From: Ramlibacter aurantiacus | Lineage (GTDB): Bacteria > Pseudomonadota > Gammaproteobacteria > Burkholderiales > Burkholderiaceae_C | Assembly: GCF_016722895.1 (NCBI RefSeq) | Contig: NZ_JAEQNA010000003.1 | Span: 62,001-126,000, forward strand | Reading direction: 5' to 3' | Length of the DNA stretch: 64,000 nucleotides | In this document: positions 8,246-16,833 of the stretch, in pieces | Numbering within the stretch: position 1 is the stretch's first letter | Layout: each line of letters starts with the position of its first letter | The notes under the pieces: generated by a model | The model's input: the letters and a program-made list of their open reading frames with translations, nothing else | Database searches by the model: none | What the model was told of the DNA's origin: nothing | Translations under genes and position numbers: made by a program

Positions 8246-10021
8246 TCAGATCACCTCGGGCAGCCGGTCCAGCGCCGAGGCCTCCCGGTGCCATGCCCTG
8301 CCCACGCCGCGGGCGTCGTGCGGACTGAGGTAGCGGATGGGGCGGCGGGTGCGCGGCGACATCGTGGCCAGCAAGTGGAACAACTCCTCGATGAGCGTGA
8401 CCCCCGGTTCCGCGACCTCGGTCAGCAGCGCGGCGGTCACATGGAAATGCAGCAGCGGATCGGTCGGGTGCTCGGGGTCGGGCATCAGCCCGGAGGCGAC
8501 CAGGTGCGACCCGAACTCGCTGACGCGCGCGCGCCCGTGCACGCCTTCGAGCAGCACGGCGAAGCAGCCGTCGCCCACGCGGGCGATCACGTCCACGTCA
8601 CGCACCAGCTTCTGGATCTTGAGCACGGCGCGCAGCAGGCACTCCTCGGCCGCGCCGTTGCCACGCGACAGCTTGATCGCCGGCAGGTTGGCCACCGCGA
8701 CGATCAGCAGGCAGGCTGGCTCGCGCGTGGTGGCATAGCGGCTCAGCACCCGCCGGAAGCGGGCCCGGAAGGGCGCGAGCTTGGGTAGCCCGGTGAGGGG
8801 GTCGTGGCTGGCCAGCGCCTGCTGCCGCAGCTGCGTGCTGCGCCGGGCGCGCAGGCGCCGGTCGATCATGGCCTTGACCAGCGGCAGGCTCCAGGCGAGT
8901 CCGCCGACCACGATGTACTCGGTGAGCCAGGAGCGGTCGACCAGTCCGAACAGGCGCCCGAGGGCCAGGACGACGCACAGCGCGAGCGGTGCGGCGCCCA
9001 GCATGAGCCAGCGGCCGGCCGGTTCGCCCCGCTGCCAGCTCACCGCCGCCGCGGCGAGCGACAAGGCCGCGGTGAGGCCGAAGTACCCGGCGATCAGTGC
9101 CGCCGACTGGTGCCGCGGCAACAGGAACACATGCGCCAGCGCCAGCACGCAGCCCAGCCAGGCGGCCGCGCGGATGCAGCCCGCCAGCCATCGCGCGCCA
9201 GCCGTGGCCAGGCCGAACGAGTTGACCAGGGCCAGCCAGAGGCTGCTGGCGAGCAGCCCCAGGAAGCCGGGCGCTGCGTCGGTCCAGGTGGGGTGCTCAC
9301 CCCAGAGCAGCTGGCCGGCCAGTCCGGTGTAGGCCGCCCAGGCCAGCGTCGACACCAGTCCGAAGGTGGCGAACCAGGTATGGCTGCGGGCTCGCAGCGT
9401 CGCGGCCTGCCAGACCGCGCCAGCCACCAGCAGCAACAGGCCGCCCAGCGCCACGCCTATCGCGAGGTACTCGAGCCGCATGCGCCGTTCATGGGCGTTG
9501 CGCGGCGCCAGCCGGACCGACAGCGCCATGGCGGTCGGGTGCTCGATCCGCAGGTACACGTCGAGCGCGGCGGTGTGTTCGAGGTGCAGCGGGAAGGCGG
9601 GGTAGCGACCGGCCTCGGGCCAGTGGCTGATGGGCACCCGGTCGCCCGCGCGGAGCGAGCGCCAGCCGCGCCGGCCATCGGGCTGGTAGACGATGACCCG
9701 ATCGAGGATGGCCGACGGCAAGGCCAGGGACCAGTCCGGAGGCGCGTCGGCGGCGCGCTGCAGTCGCAACGCCAGCCACAGCGCTGACCCCGAGCCGCTC
9801 GGCTGCACGCGGGGCACGTCCACGGGCGCGAAGGGCGTGTGCCCCGACGCCACCTGTTCGACCGTGGCGGTGCCCGATGGATCGGTCCAGGTCCACAAGC
9901 TGGTCAATTGCACGATGCCGCTGCCGGCCTCGAGCGGCAGTGTGGGCGGCATGCCGGCGTGGACGCCCGCCGGCGCCAGCGCCGCGAGCACGCACATCAA
10001 GAAAACCCACCACTGCCTCAT
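8246..10021 (-). CDS. 7TM-DISM membrane protein with degenerate GGDEF domain
   Basis: This 591-residue sensor-like protein has a signal peptide (about 1-22), a periplasmic beta-rich 7TMR-DISM-type domain (about 25-185), seven or eight membrane helices (about 190-385) and a cytoplasmic GGDEF-class domain (about 400-560). The GGDEF domain keeps its N-terminal landmark HDPLTGLP (406-413). The active-site loop reads VGDGC (482-486) instead of GGDEF, so the Glu needed for c-di-GMP synthesis is lost. It is probably a catalytically dead receptor or scaffold. The open frame continues 83 codons upstream, but those codons are antisense to tRNA-Arg and encode an artefactual peptide. The ATG at 10021 precedes the signal peptide and is the true start. 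Confidence 0.85.
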   Translation of the reverse strand: MRQWWVFLMCVLAALAPAGVHAGMPPTLPLEAGSGIVQLTSLWTWTDPSGTATVEQVASGHTPFAPVDVPRVQPSGSGSALWLALRLQRAADAPPDWSLALPSAILDRVIVYQPDGRRGWRSLRAGDRVPISHWPEAGRYPAFPLHLEHTAALDVYLRIEHPTAMALSVRLAPRNAHERRMRLEYLAIGVALGGLLLLVAGAVWQAATLRARSHTWFATFGLVSTLAWAAYTGLAGQLLWGEHPTWTDAAPGFLGLLASSLWLALVNSFGLATAGARWLAGCIRAAAWLGCVLALAHVFLLPRHQSAALIAGYFGLTAALSLAAAAVSWQRGEPAGRWLMLGAAPLALCVVLALGRLFGLVDRSWLTEYIVVGGLAWSLPLVKAMIDRRLRARRSTQLRQQALASHDPLTGLPKLAPFRARFRRVLSRYATTREPACLLIVAVANLPAIKLSRGNGAAEECLLRAVLKIQKLVRDVDVIARVGDGCFAVLLEGVHGRARVSEFGSHLVASGLMPDPEHPTDPLLHFHVTAALLTEVAEPGVTLIEELFHLLATMSPRTRRPIRYLSPHDARGVGRAWHREASALDRLPEVI

Positions 10022-10154
10022 GTTCCGGCTTGCGTCCGTCCTGCGGTCGATCGACCTTCGCCGCGGATTGTCCGCAAACGCCGAGCTTGCGTCGGCAATA
10101 TTCGCGCCCATCCATGGACGTCGGCTCGTGCCCGGAGCGGCCAAAAAACGCTGA

Positions 10155-10160
10155 TATACT
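10155..10160 (+). promoter_or_regulatory. -10 element of the tRNA-Arg promoter
   Basis: TATACT lies 11 bases before the mature tRNA 5' end, a suitable distance for a short leader. It is one of the few sigma70-like -10 hexamers in this GC-rich DNA. I cannot see a convincing -35 at the usual spacing. Confidence 0.5.
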
Positions 10161-10170
10161 TGCGGGCTCA

Positions 10171-10247
10171 GCGGCTGTAGCTCAGTTGGATAGAGTACTT
10201 GGCTACGAACCAAGGGGTCGTGGGTTCGAATCCTGCCAGCCGCGCCA
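10171..10247 (+). tRNA. tRNA-Arg (anticodon ACG)
   Basis: The sequence folds as a full cloverleaf. The acceptor arms GCGGCTG (10171-10177) and CAGCCGC (10237-10243) pair, followed by a G discriminator and an encoded CCA (10245-10247). The anticodon stem CTTGG/CCAAG encloses the loop CTACGAA, giving anticodon ACG, which reads CGU/CGC codons after A34 deamination. The T-arm carries GGTTCGAATCC. It is a single tRNA gene followed at once by a terminator. Confidence 0.97.
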
Positions 10248-10256
10248 CACAAGAAT

Positions 10257-10288
10257 GGGCCGGTCCTCACAAGGGACCGGCCCTTTTT
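10257..10288 (+). terminator. Rho-independent terminator of tRNA-Arg
   Basis: GGGCCGGTCC (10257-10266) and GGACCGGCCC (10274-10283) form a perfect 10-bp stem with a 7-base loop. A TTTTT run (10284-10288) follows. It starts ten bases after the tRNA CCA end. Confidence 0.93.
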
Positions 10289-10300
10289 CTTTCCCAGCCC

Positions 10301-10879
10301 TCACGCCCCGTATATACGGGGCGGCTCTCCAGAAACGCGGTGTCTCTCCGGCAGGGAAATCGCCAACCTGTCGAAGAGCAGCGCGAGGATCATCAGAGTC
10401 TGGCCAGCGATCGAGAAGCTCGTGCGGACGATGTGCCAGGACCACCATCGGTCACGAAGGGCCACCCAGTCGGAACGCAGGCTTTGCGCGGTCCAGGTCA
10501 TCACTTCGACATTGATCGGCTGGTCAACAATGATGCAGAGCAGGCTCGCCAGGTCCAGCCAGAGCAGCTTCGCCCTGCGGTTGAGAAAAGCCAGGATCGC
10601 CACCGAGACTGCGGTCGTTGCCCCATCAGGGGCAGCAGAACAGTGAGGCCTCTTGCCGAGTTCCGGCGCACTACGACGAACGCAGCGCCGCGCGCCAGAT
10701 GCCGAGGGTGCACCGGCGATGAGGCCGATCGGCATCAGCGCTGTGAACCGCACGACGCCGTCAAAGACCTGGGCTGACCTGCCGACCTCCTGTTCGAGTT
10801 GGCACACGGGGCCAGCGACGCGTATCGGACCACGCGGAAACCGATGGAGAGCGACAGTCGGCGTCCTGGCTGCAGGCAT
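10301..10879 (-). pseudogene. Frameshifted DUF1772-like membrane protein relic
   Basis: The C-terminal half of one reverse frame reads like a DUF1772 (anthrone oxygenase-like) protein: DQPINVEVMTWTAQ, then SDWVALRDRWWSWHIVRT and a final hydrophobic helix. The membrane segment before it is split. LTVLLPLMG lies in another frame and joins smoothly to ATTAVSVAILAFLNRR if the frame is shifted at a GGGG run near 10620. A piece like the N-terminal helix (FTALMPIGLIAGA) is in the first frame again. I infer at least two frameshifts, hence a pseudogene. A lineage-specific intact 192-codon gene is less likely. The 660-base gap between the tRNA terminator and bioA holds nothing else that I can identify, and its GC is a little below its surroundings. 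Confidence 0.45.
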
Positions 10880-10953
10880 CGATGAGACGAACGGATTAAT
10901 TTGGGAGCTCGCTGAGGTACAAACGCCGTTCTTCAGCGCCTATCGAATCCGCC

Positions 10954-12294
10954 TTGAGCCAATCACTCCCCACCGATCTCGCCAGCCGCAGCCTGCGCGC
11001 CGTCTGGCATCCCTGCACCCAGATGCAACACCACGATGAGGTGCCGCCGTTGGCGCTGGCCAGCGGCCAAGGTGCGTGGCTGCTCGATACCGACGGACGG
11101 CGCTATCTCGACGCCGTGAGTTCCTGGTGGGTCAACCTGCTGGGCCACGCCCATCCGCGGATCAACGACGCCATCAAGCAGCAGCTCGACACCCTGGAGC
11201 ACGCCATGCTGGCCGGCTTCACGCACCAGCCGGCGGTCGAGCTGGCCGAGCGGCTGTCGGCGCTGACGGGGCATGCGCTGGGACACGCGTTCTACGCGTC
11301 CGATGGCGCCTCGGCCATCGAGATCGCGCTGAAGATGAGCCATCACTGCTGGCGCAACCAGGGGCTGCCCGGCAAGCAGCGCTTCGTGGGCTTCGAGCGC
11401 GGCTACCACGGCGAGACCCTGGGCGCGCTGGCCGTGACCGACATCGCGCTGTTCCGCCGCGCCTATGAACCGCTGCTGCGCTCCGCCCAGTTGCTGCCTT
11501 CCCCCGACGAGCGCCTGGCAGCGCCCCACGAGGACGCGGCGGCGCCGGCGCGACGCGCACTCGCCGCGCTCGACGAGCTGCTGCAGCGCGAGTCGCACGC
11601 CATCAGCGCGGTGGTGGTGGAGCCGCTGGTGCAGTGCGCCGGCGGCATGGCCATGCACGGTCCCGAGTTCATCGCTCGCCTGGCCGCCTTGTGCGAGGCG
11701 CACCAGGTGCACCTGATCGCCGATGAAATCGCCGTGGGGTGCGGCCGCACCGGCAGCTTCTTCGCTTGCGAACAGGCCGGCGTGTGGCCGCACATGCTGT
11801 GCCTGTCCAAGGGCATCAGCGCGGGCTACCTGCCGCTGGCGGTGGTGTTGAGCCGGCCGGCGATCTACCAGGCCTTCCACCATCCCGACCTCGAGCGCGG
11901 GTTCCTGCACTCGCACTCCTACAGCGGCAATCCCCTGGCTTGTCGTGCCGCGCTGGCCATGCTCGATGTGATGGAGTCCGAGCGGGTGCTGGAGCGCAAC
12001 CGGCGCCTGGCGCAGTCCCTCACCGCGGCCCTGCAGCCGCTGGCGCGGCACCCTCGCGTGCGGCACTTCCGCCAGCGCGGAATGATCTGGGCTTTCGATG
12101 CCGGGATCGACGACCCCGCGCAACGCGCCACCTTCGCGCGCCGCACGTCGCAGCTCGCGTTGCAGCAGGGCCTGTTGCTGCGGCCGATCGGCACCACCGT
12201 GTACCTGATGCCGCCCTATGTGCTGGACGACGACGAGGTGGGCCTGCTGGCCGAGCGCACGGTTCGCGTGTTCGATGCGGCGGTGGGTTCATGA
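10954..12294 (+). CDS. bioA: Adenosylmethionine-8-amino-7-oxononanoate aminotransferase BioA
   Basis: This 446-residue PLP enzyme converts 7-keto-8-aminopelargonate (KAPA) to 7,8-diaminopelargonate with S-adenosylmethionine as amino donor, the third of the four late biotin steps. The N-terminus has the BioA hallmark VWHPCTQMQ (about 17-25). SSWWVNLLGHAHP, the YHGETLGALAVT segment and the PLP Lys in SKGISAGYLPL (K286) follow. No ATG is available before the hallmark, so the TTG at 10954 is the best start. The stop overlaps the bioF ATG by four bases (ATGA). This is the head of a bioA-bioF-bioD operon. Confidence 0.95.
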   Translation: MSQSLPTDLASRSLRAVWHPCTQMQHHDEVPPLALASGQGAWLLDTDGRRYLDAVSSWWVNLLGHAHPRINDAIKQQLDTLEHAMLAGFTHQPAVELAERLSALTGHALGHAFYASDGASAIEIALKMSHHCWRNQGLPGKQRFVGFERGYHGETLGALAVTDIALFRRAYEPLLRSAQLLPSPDERLAAPHEDAAAPARRALAALDELLQRESHAISAVVVEPLVQCAGGMAMHGPEFIARLAALCEAHQVHLIADEIAVGCGRTGSFFACEQAGVWPHMLCLSKGISAGYLPLAVVLSRPAIYQAFHHPDLERGFLHSHSYSGNPLACRAALAMLDVMESERVLERNRRLAQSLTAALQPLARHPRVRHFRQRGMIWAFDAGIDDPAQRATFARRTSQLALQQGLLLRPIGTTVYLMPPYVLDDDEVGLLAERTVRVFDAAVGS

Positions 12295-13490
12295 GCGCCG
12301 GCGCCGACACCTTGCTGGAACCGCTGCGGCAGCGGCTCGCCGCGATCGAGGCCGCCGGCCTGCGCCGTCGCCGCGTCGCCGCCGAGAGCCCCTGCGCGCC
12401 TCGCATGCGCATGCAAGGGCAGGACCGCCTGTGCTTCAACAGCAACGACTACCTGGGGCTGGCCAATGATCCGCGCGTGGTCGCCGCGCTGGCCGAAGGC
12501 GCCCGCCTGCATGGCGCCGGCAGCGGCGCCTCGCACCTGGTCAGCGGCCATTCGCGCGCGCATGCCGCGCTGGAGGACCGGCTGGCCGACTGGTACGCGC
12601 CGTACCTGCCGCACCCGCGGGCGCTGTTTTTCTGCACCGGCTACATGGCCAACCTCGCGGTGATCGGTGCGCTGGCCGACATCGACCGCGCGGGCTGCGA
12701 GGTGTTCTCGGAGGCCCTGAACCATGCGTCGCTGATCGACGGCATCCGCCTGGCGCGCGTGCCCACCACGGTCTATCCGCATCGTGACACCCAGGCGCTG
12801 GCCCAGGCGCTGTCGGCAAGCCGCGCGCGCCACAAGATCGTGGTGACCGACGCGGTCTTCAGCATGGACGGCGACGTCGCCCCGCTGCGCGAACTCGCTG
12901 CGCTGTGCGAGCGCCACGGGGCGTGGCTGGTGGTCGATGACGCGCACGGCTTCGGCGTGCTCGGCGCACGCGGCCGCGGCGTGCTGGAGGATCTGGACCT
13001 GCATTGCGGGCATTTGGTCCTGGTCGGCACGCTGGGCAAGGCCGCGGGCGTGGCCGGCGCTTTCGTGGCGGCCCATGCCGAGGTGATCGACTGGCTGGTG
13101 CAGCGGGCGCGTACCTACATCTACACCACGGCCAGCCCGCCGGCGATCGCCCACGCGCTGCAGACCAGCCTGGACATCATCGAAAGCGGCGAGGGCGCCT
13201 TGCGCCGGCAGCACCTGCAAGACCTCATTGGTCGGTTCCGCGCGATGCCAGTGCCGGGCGGATGGCGCCGCCTGCCTTCGGCCACGGCCATCCAGCCGGT
13301 GCTGGTCGGGGACAACACGCGCGTTCTGGCGGCTGCGGCGGCCCTGCAGGCGCAGGGCCTCTGGGTCACCGCGATCCGCGCACCGACCGTGCCCGAGGGC
13401 ACCGCGCGGCTGCGCATCACGTTGTGCGCGCTGCACCAGCCCGAGCAAATCGACCGGCTCGGCCAGGCGCTGGCGGGGGTGTCGCGATGA
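12291..13490 (+). CDS. bioF: 8-amino-7-oxononanoate synthase BioF
   Basis: This 399-residue PLP enzyme of the alpha-oxoamine synthase family condenses pimeloyl-ACP or pimeloyl-CoA with alanine to give KAPA. NSNDYLGLANDPRVV (about 45-60) is the family N-terminal signature, and SGHSRAHAALE follows. VVDDAHGFGVLG holds the PLP-contacting Asp/His, and GTLGKAAG holds the Schiff-base Lys (K250). The length is normal. The start ATG overlaps the bioA stop, and its own stop overlaps the bioD ATG, both as ATGA, so translation of the three genes is probably coupled. Confidence 0.95.
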   Translation: MSAGADTLLEPLRQRLAAIEAAGLRRRRVAAESPCAPRMRMQGQDRLCFNSNDYLGLANDPRVVAALAEGARLHGAGSGASHLVSGHSRAHAALEDRLADWYAPYLPHPRALFFCTGYMANLAVIGALADIDRAGCEVFSEALNHASLIDGIRLARVPTTVYPHRDTQALAQALSASRARHKIVVTDAVFSMDGDVAPLRELAALCERHGAWLVVDDAHGFGVLGARGRGVLEDLDLHCGHLVLVGTLGKAAGVAGAFVAAHAEVIDWLVQRARTYIYTTASPPAIAHALQTSLDIIESGEGALRRQHLQDLIGRFRAMPVPGGWRRLPSATAIQPVLVGDNTRVLAAAAALQAQGLWVTAIRAPTVPEGTARLRITLCALHQPEQIDRLGQALAGVSR

Positions 13491-14164
13491 GCGCCGGCAG
13501 CTGCTTCGTCACCGGCACCGACACGGGCGTGGGCAAGACGCTGGTGGCCAGCGCCCTGCTGCTGGGCCACGCGCGGCGCGGGCGGCGGGCGGTGGGCTTC
13601 AAGCCCGTCGCAGCCGGCATGGAGCGCCGCGATGGCCAGTGGGTGCAGGAAGATGTCGAGCGGCTCGCCGCGGCCTCGTCGGTGGCGGTGCGCCCGGAAC
13701 AGATCTCGCCCTGCATGCTGCGCACGCCGATCGCCCCGCACATCGCGGCCGCGGTCGAGGGCGTGCGCATCGATGCCGGACGCATCGCCGCCGCCTTCGA
13801 GTCGCTGCGCCGGCGCGCCGACGTGGTGGTGGCCGAGGGCGCCGGTGGCTTTCGCGTGCCGCTGGACGAGGGCTACGACACCGCCGACCTGGCGCGTGCG
13901 CTGGGCCTGCCGGTGGTGCTGGTGGTGGGGCTGCGCCTGGGCTGCATCAACCACGCGCTGCTCACGGCCGAAGCCGTCGCTGCGCGCGGCATGCGGCTGG
14001 CGGGCTGGGTGGCCTGCAGCATCACGCCCGGCATGCCGCACGAAGCCGCGAACATCCAGGCGCTGGTGCGTCGGCTGCCGGGCCCACTGTGGGGCCATGT
14101 GCCGTGGTTGGCGCACCCCACCGCGGCGGCGGCGCTGCCTCACCTGGACGAGGCGCTTTTCTAG
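13487..14164 (+). CDS. bioD: Dethiobiotin synthetase BioD
   Basis: This 225-residue ATP-dependent carboxylase closes the ureido ring of dethiobiotin from diaminopelargonate and CO2. The P-loop is GTDTGVGKT (residues 10-18), preceded by the typical CFVTG strand. FKPVAAGME contains the second conserved Lys, and [12 protein letters not shown] is the substrate-binding motif. The last gene of the operon, it ends in TAG at 14162-14164. That stop shares three bases with the stop of the convergent bioB inside a CTAG palindrome. Confidence 0.95.
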   Translation: MSAGSCFVTGTDTGVGKTLVASALLLGHARRGRRAVGFKPVAAGMERRDGQWVQEDVERLAAASSVAVRPEQISPCMLRTPIAPHIAAAVEGVRIDAGRIAAAFESLRRRADVVVAEGAGGFRVPLDEGYDTADLARALGLPVVLVVGLRLGCINHALLTAEAVAARGMRLAGWVACSITPGMPHEAANIQALVRRLPGPLWGHVPWLAHPTAAAALPHLDEALF

Positions 14165-15144
14165 ACCGTCCGCAGGCCCAGCTTGTCGAACAGCGCGCGG
14201 TCGCGTTCCCAGTCGGGGTTGCCGGTGGTCAGCAGCTTGTCGCCGTAGAACACCGAATTGGCCCCGGCCATGAAGCACAGCGCCTGGGTCGATTCGTCCA
14301 TCTCCTGCCGCCCGGCCGACAGGCGCACGCGCGCCCGCGGCATGGCCAGGCGGGCCACGGCGACGGTGCGCACGAACTCCAGCGGATCGAGCTTCGCCGT
14401 GCCGTGCAGCGGCGTGCCTTCGACCTGCACCAGGTTGTTGATCGGCACCGATTCCGGATAGGGGTCGAGGTTGGCCAGCTGGTGGACCAGCCCGGCGCGG
14501 CCCTCGCGCGATTCACCCATGCCCACGATGCCGCCGCAGCACACCTGCATGCCGGCTTCGCGCACGTGGGCCAGGGTCTGCAGCCGGTCCTGGTAGTCGC
14601 GCGTGCTGACGATGCCGCCATACAGCTCGGGCGCGGTGTCGAGGTTGTGGTTGTAGTAGTCGAGCCCCGCTTCCTTCAGCGCCTGGGCCTGCGGCGCCGA
14701 CAGCATGCCCAGCGTGCAGCAGGTCTGCAGGCCCAGGTCCTTCACGGTGCGCACCAGCTCGCCCACCTGCTCGATGTCGCGGTCCTTGGGCGCGCGCCAC
14801 GCCGCGCCCATGCAAAAGCGCGTGGCGCCGTTCTCGCGGGCGGCCAGCGCCGCTTCTCGCACGGCCTGCACGTCCAGCAGCTTGGAGGCGGCCAGGCCGG
14901 TGTCGTGGTGGACCGATTGCGGGCAGTAGCCGCAGTCCTCGGGGCAGCCGCCGGTCTTGACCGACAGCAGCGTCGCCAGCTGCACCTCGTCGGGCGCGAA
15001 GTGCTGGCGGTGCACCTGCATCGCACGGAACATCAGTTCGCCCAGCGGCAGGTCGAACCAGGCCCGGATCACGCCCAGCGGCACGGCTTCGGTGACCGGG
15101 GCGGGGGTGGTGCGGGGGTGGAAGGCGAGGGTCTGTTCGGTCAT
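14161..15144 (-). CDS. bioB: Biotin synthase BioB
   Basis: This 327-residue radical SAM enzyme inserts sulfur into dethiobiotin, the last step of biotin synthesis. The radical SAM Cys triad is in [13 protein letters not shown] (C67, C71, C74). [17 protein letters not shown] and [10 protein letters not shown] are BioB signatures that include ligands of the sulfur-donating second cluster. It is transcribed separately and towards bioAFD, so the four biotin genes form two convergent units whose stop codons overlap. Some bases may therefore be present in both transcripts' 3' ends. Confidence 0.96.
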   Translation of the reverse strand: MTEQTLAFHPRTTPAPVTEAVPLGVIRAWFDLPLGELMFRAMQVHRQHFAPDEVQLATLLSVKTGGCPEDCGYCPQSVHHDTGLAASKLLDVQAVREAALAARENGATRFCMGAAWRAPKDRDIEQVGELVRTVKDLGLQTCCTLGMLSAPQAQALKEAGLDYYNHNLDTAPELYGGIVSTRDYQDRLQTLAHVREAGMQVCCGGIVGMGESREGRAGLVHQLANLDPYPESVPINNLVQVEGTPLHGTAKLDPLEFVRTVAVARLAMPRARVRLSAGRQEMDESTQALCFMAGANSVFYGDKLLTTGNPDWERDRALFDKLGLRTV

Positions 15145-15177
15145 GGGCGGGCGGCTGGAGATGCGAGGCGGCGAACT

Positions 15178-16542
15178 TTAGCAGTGGCTGTTGCCCCACT
15201 CGCGCAGCACCGCGTCCAGCAGGTCCCGCGGATGCAGCGTGGCGTCGCCGACGGTCGTCGCGGTCAACCCCTGGTGCAGCGCGGCGCGCAGGCGCGGCGC
15301 ATGCAGCAGCGCGTCCCACACCGGTGCCAGGCTGTCGGGCGCGGGCGGCGTGCCGGCCGCGAGGGCGCGCGCGAACGCCAGGCTGTGCGGCTCCGACAGC
15401 AGCACCGCCCGGGTGGAGGCCGCCAGCCACGGCACCGGCTGCGGCGGCCCGGGCGGGCTGCAGAAGTACACGACGTGCGGGGGCAGCTCGCGCCCGCGCG
15501 GTACCAGCTGCCGCAGCGAGGCGCCGGCCAGCGTCACCGGCCCGTCGGCGGAGGGGAAGGTGTAGAGGCCCCCGGCGTCGGCCGCGGCCAGGCGCTCCAG
15601 CCCGCGCAGCAGCCGCGGGAGATCCGGCACCGCGGCCGCGGGCGATGCCTTCACCTCGGCCAGCAGAACGACCTCGTCGCCTTGCAGCAGCGCGGCGTCC
15701 CACTCGTCCTTGGACTTGTCCAGGCGCTCAAGCGCGGCCGGTGTGCGCAGGCCCCGGCCCACCCGCAGGCGCGGCCCCCCGAGCGGTGCCAGGCGTTCGG
15801 CCAGCGTGCGCAGCACGTCCACGGTGGCCTTCTCCGCACCATTGCCGGTGCGCGCCGATGCCCGGCCCATGGCGCTGGCGGCGGCGCTGCCGGCCAGCGG
15901 CCCGCGCTGCGCGCACAGCGCCAGGTAGCGCTGCACGCCCGGCAGGTCGCGCAGGCGGTCGGCCTGCTCCAGGCGCTGCAGGGACGGCTGGTCGAGCAGG
16001 GCTCGCAGGGGGTCGGGCAACGCGCTCTCGGGCGGGTCGGCGCGCGCCAGCATCTGCTCGAGCGCCATGCGCAGCTCGCCCCAGGCTTGCGCGGCCGCGA
16101 AGTCGTGCAGCCGGGCCAGGGCCTCGTGCCATGGCTGCGGCGGCAGCCCGCGCAGCTTGCCGGGGTGGGCCAGCGCGTTCACGGCGCTGCGAACCGCGCG
16201 CCGGTCGGCGACCCGTTGCGACGACAGCCGCACGAACTCGTCCACCCGCGGCTCCTGCGAACGCAGCACCAGCGCCTGGAAGGCCGGATCGCCCGTACCC
16301 TCGACCAGCGCCTGCCGCACCAGCAGCGCCAGCGAACGGATGAACAGCGCGCGGCCCGCTTCGGGCACCGGCTTGCCGGCCTGCCGCGCGAGGCGGGCGG
16401 TCTCGAGGGCGAAGGCCATCGCCACGTCGGCACCGGCCTGCCAGGCCGCCTGCGCATCAGCCGGCAGCGGTGGCCAGCGAAAGCGCCGCGGCGCCGCCGC
16501 GATCGCCTGTCGCAGCAGCCGGCCGAGCCCCGGTGGGTTCAC
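15178..16542 (-). CDS. Hypothetical protein with putative PD-(D/E)XK nuclease core
   Basis: I do not recognise a named family for this 454-residue protein. The N-terminal 220 residues are helical, Leu/Arg/Ala-rich and without motifs. The C-terminal part has the pattern of a PD-(D/E)XK nuclease: a helix with E237 in GNGAEKATVDVL, then D282 (DEWDAALL), a hydrophobic strand and E296-V-K298 in VVLLAEVKAS. The D-x13-ExK spacing and the preceding strand are as expected for that fold. The GTG start overlaps the stop of the DUF3820 gene as GTGA, so the two are translationally coupled. The nuclease call is an inference from a short motif; a non-catalytic relative is possible. Confidence 0.6.
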   Translation of the reverse strand: MNPPGLGRLLRQAIAAAPRRFRWPPLPADAQAAWQAGADVAMAFALETARLARQAGKPVPEAGRALFIRSLALLVRQALVEGTGDPAFQALVLRSQEPRVDEFVRLSSQRVADRRAVRSAVNALAHPGKLRGLPPQPWHEALARLHDFAAAQAWGELRMALEQMLARADPPESALPDPLRALLDQPSLQRLEQADRLRDLPGVQRYLALCAQRGPLAGSAAASAMGRASARTGNGAEKATVDVLRTLAERLAPLGGPRLRVGRGLRTPAALERLDKSKDEWDAALLQGDEVVLLAEVKASPAAAVPDLPRLLRGLERLAAADAGGLYTFPSADGPVTLAGASLRQLVPRGRELPPHVVYFCSPPGPPQPVPWLAASTRAVLLSEPHSLAFARALAAGTPPAPDSLAPVWDALLHAPRLRAALHQGLTATTVGDATLHPRDLLDAVLREWGNSHC

Positions 16543-16760
16543 GGCGCGCGGCCGGCGCGCAGCGGCGCCAGCAGGTGCTTCAGGCCGTTGTGGTCGATCT
16601 CGTGCATGAGCGCCAGCAGCCGGCCGATCTCTCCCGGTGGGAAGCCTTCCCGCGCGAACCAGTTGAGGTAGTTGCCGGGCAGGTCGGCGATCAGCGTGCC
16701 CTTGTACCGGCCGAAGGGCATGGCGGTGGTGACCAGGCGGTCGAGGGGCTCCGTCGTCAT
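16539..16760 (-). CDS. DUF3820 family small protein
   Basis: This 73-residue protein matches DUF3820, small proteins labelled putative quorum-sensing-regulated virulence factors. MPFGRYKGTLIADLPGNYLN is the recognisable core (about 14-33), followed by FAREGFPPGEIGRLLALMHEI. As I recall, the domain also occurs attached to exonuclease-type proteins, which fits its coupling here to a putative PD-(D/E)XK protein. The ATG at 16760 gives exactly the family length, although the frame is open further upstream. The biochemical role is unknown. Confidence 0.8.
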   Translation of the reverse strand: MTTEPLDRLVTTAMPFGRYKGTLIADLPGNYLNWFAREGFPPGEIGRLLALMHEIDHNGLKHLLAPLRAGRAP

Positions 16761-16833
16761 CGCGGACGATTGTGCTTCAGCCGGTCGAAGGCAAGGGGCG
16801 TGAACCCGCGCGCGCCGGCGGCCTCCAAGGCCC

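Noticed and set aside
10022..10270. N-terminal extension of the GGDEF-like gene across tRNA-Arg
   Set aside because: The 83 extra codons are antisense to the tRNA (a well-known GRIRTHDPLVRS-type artefact). A clear signal peptide begins at the ATG at 10021.
13228..16671. 1147-codon forward frame across bioD, bioB and the putative nuclease gene
   Set aside because: It spans three supported genes, is Arg/Gln/Ala-rich and shows no recognisable motif.
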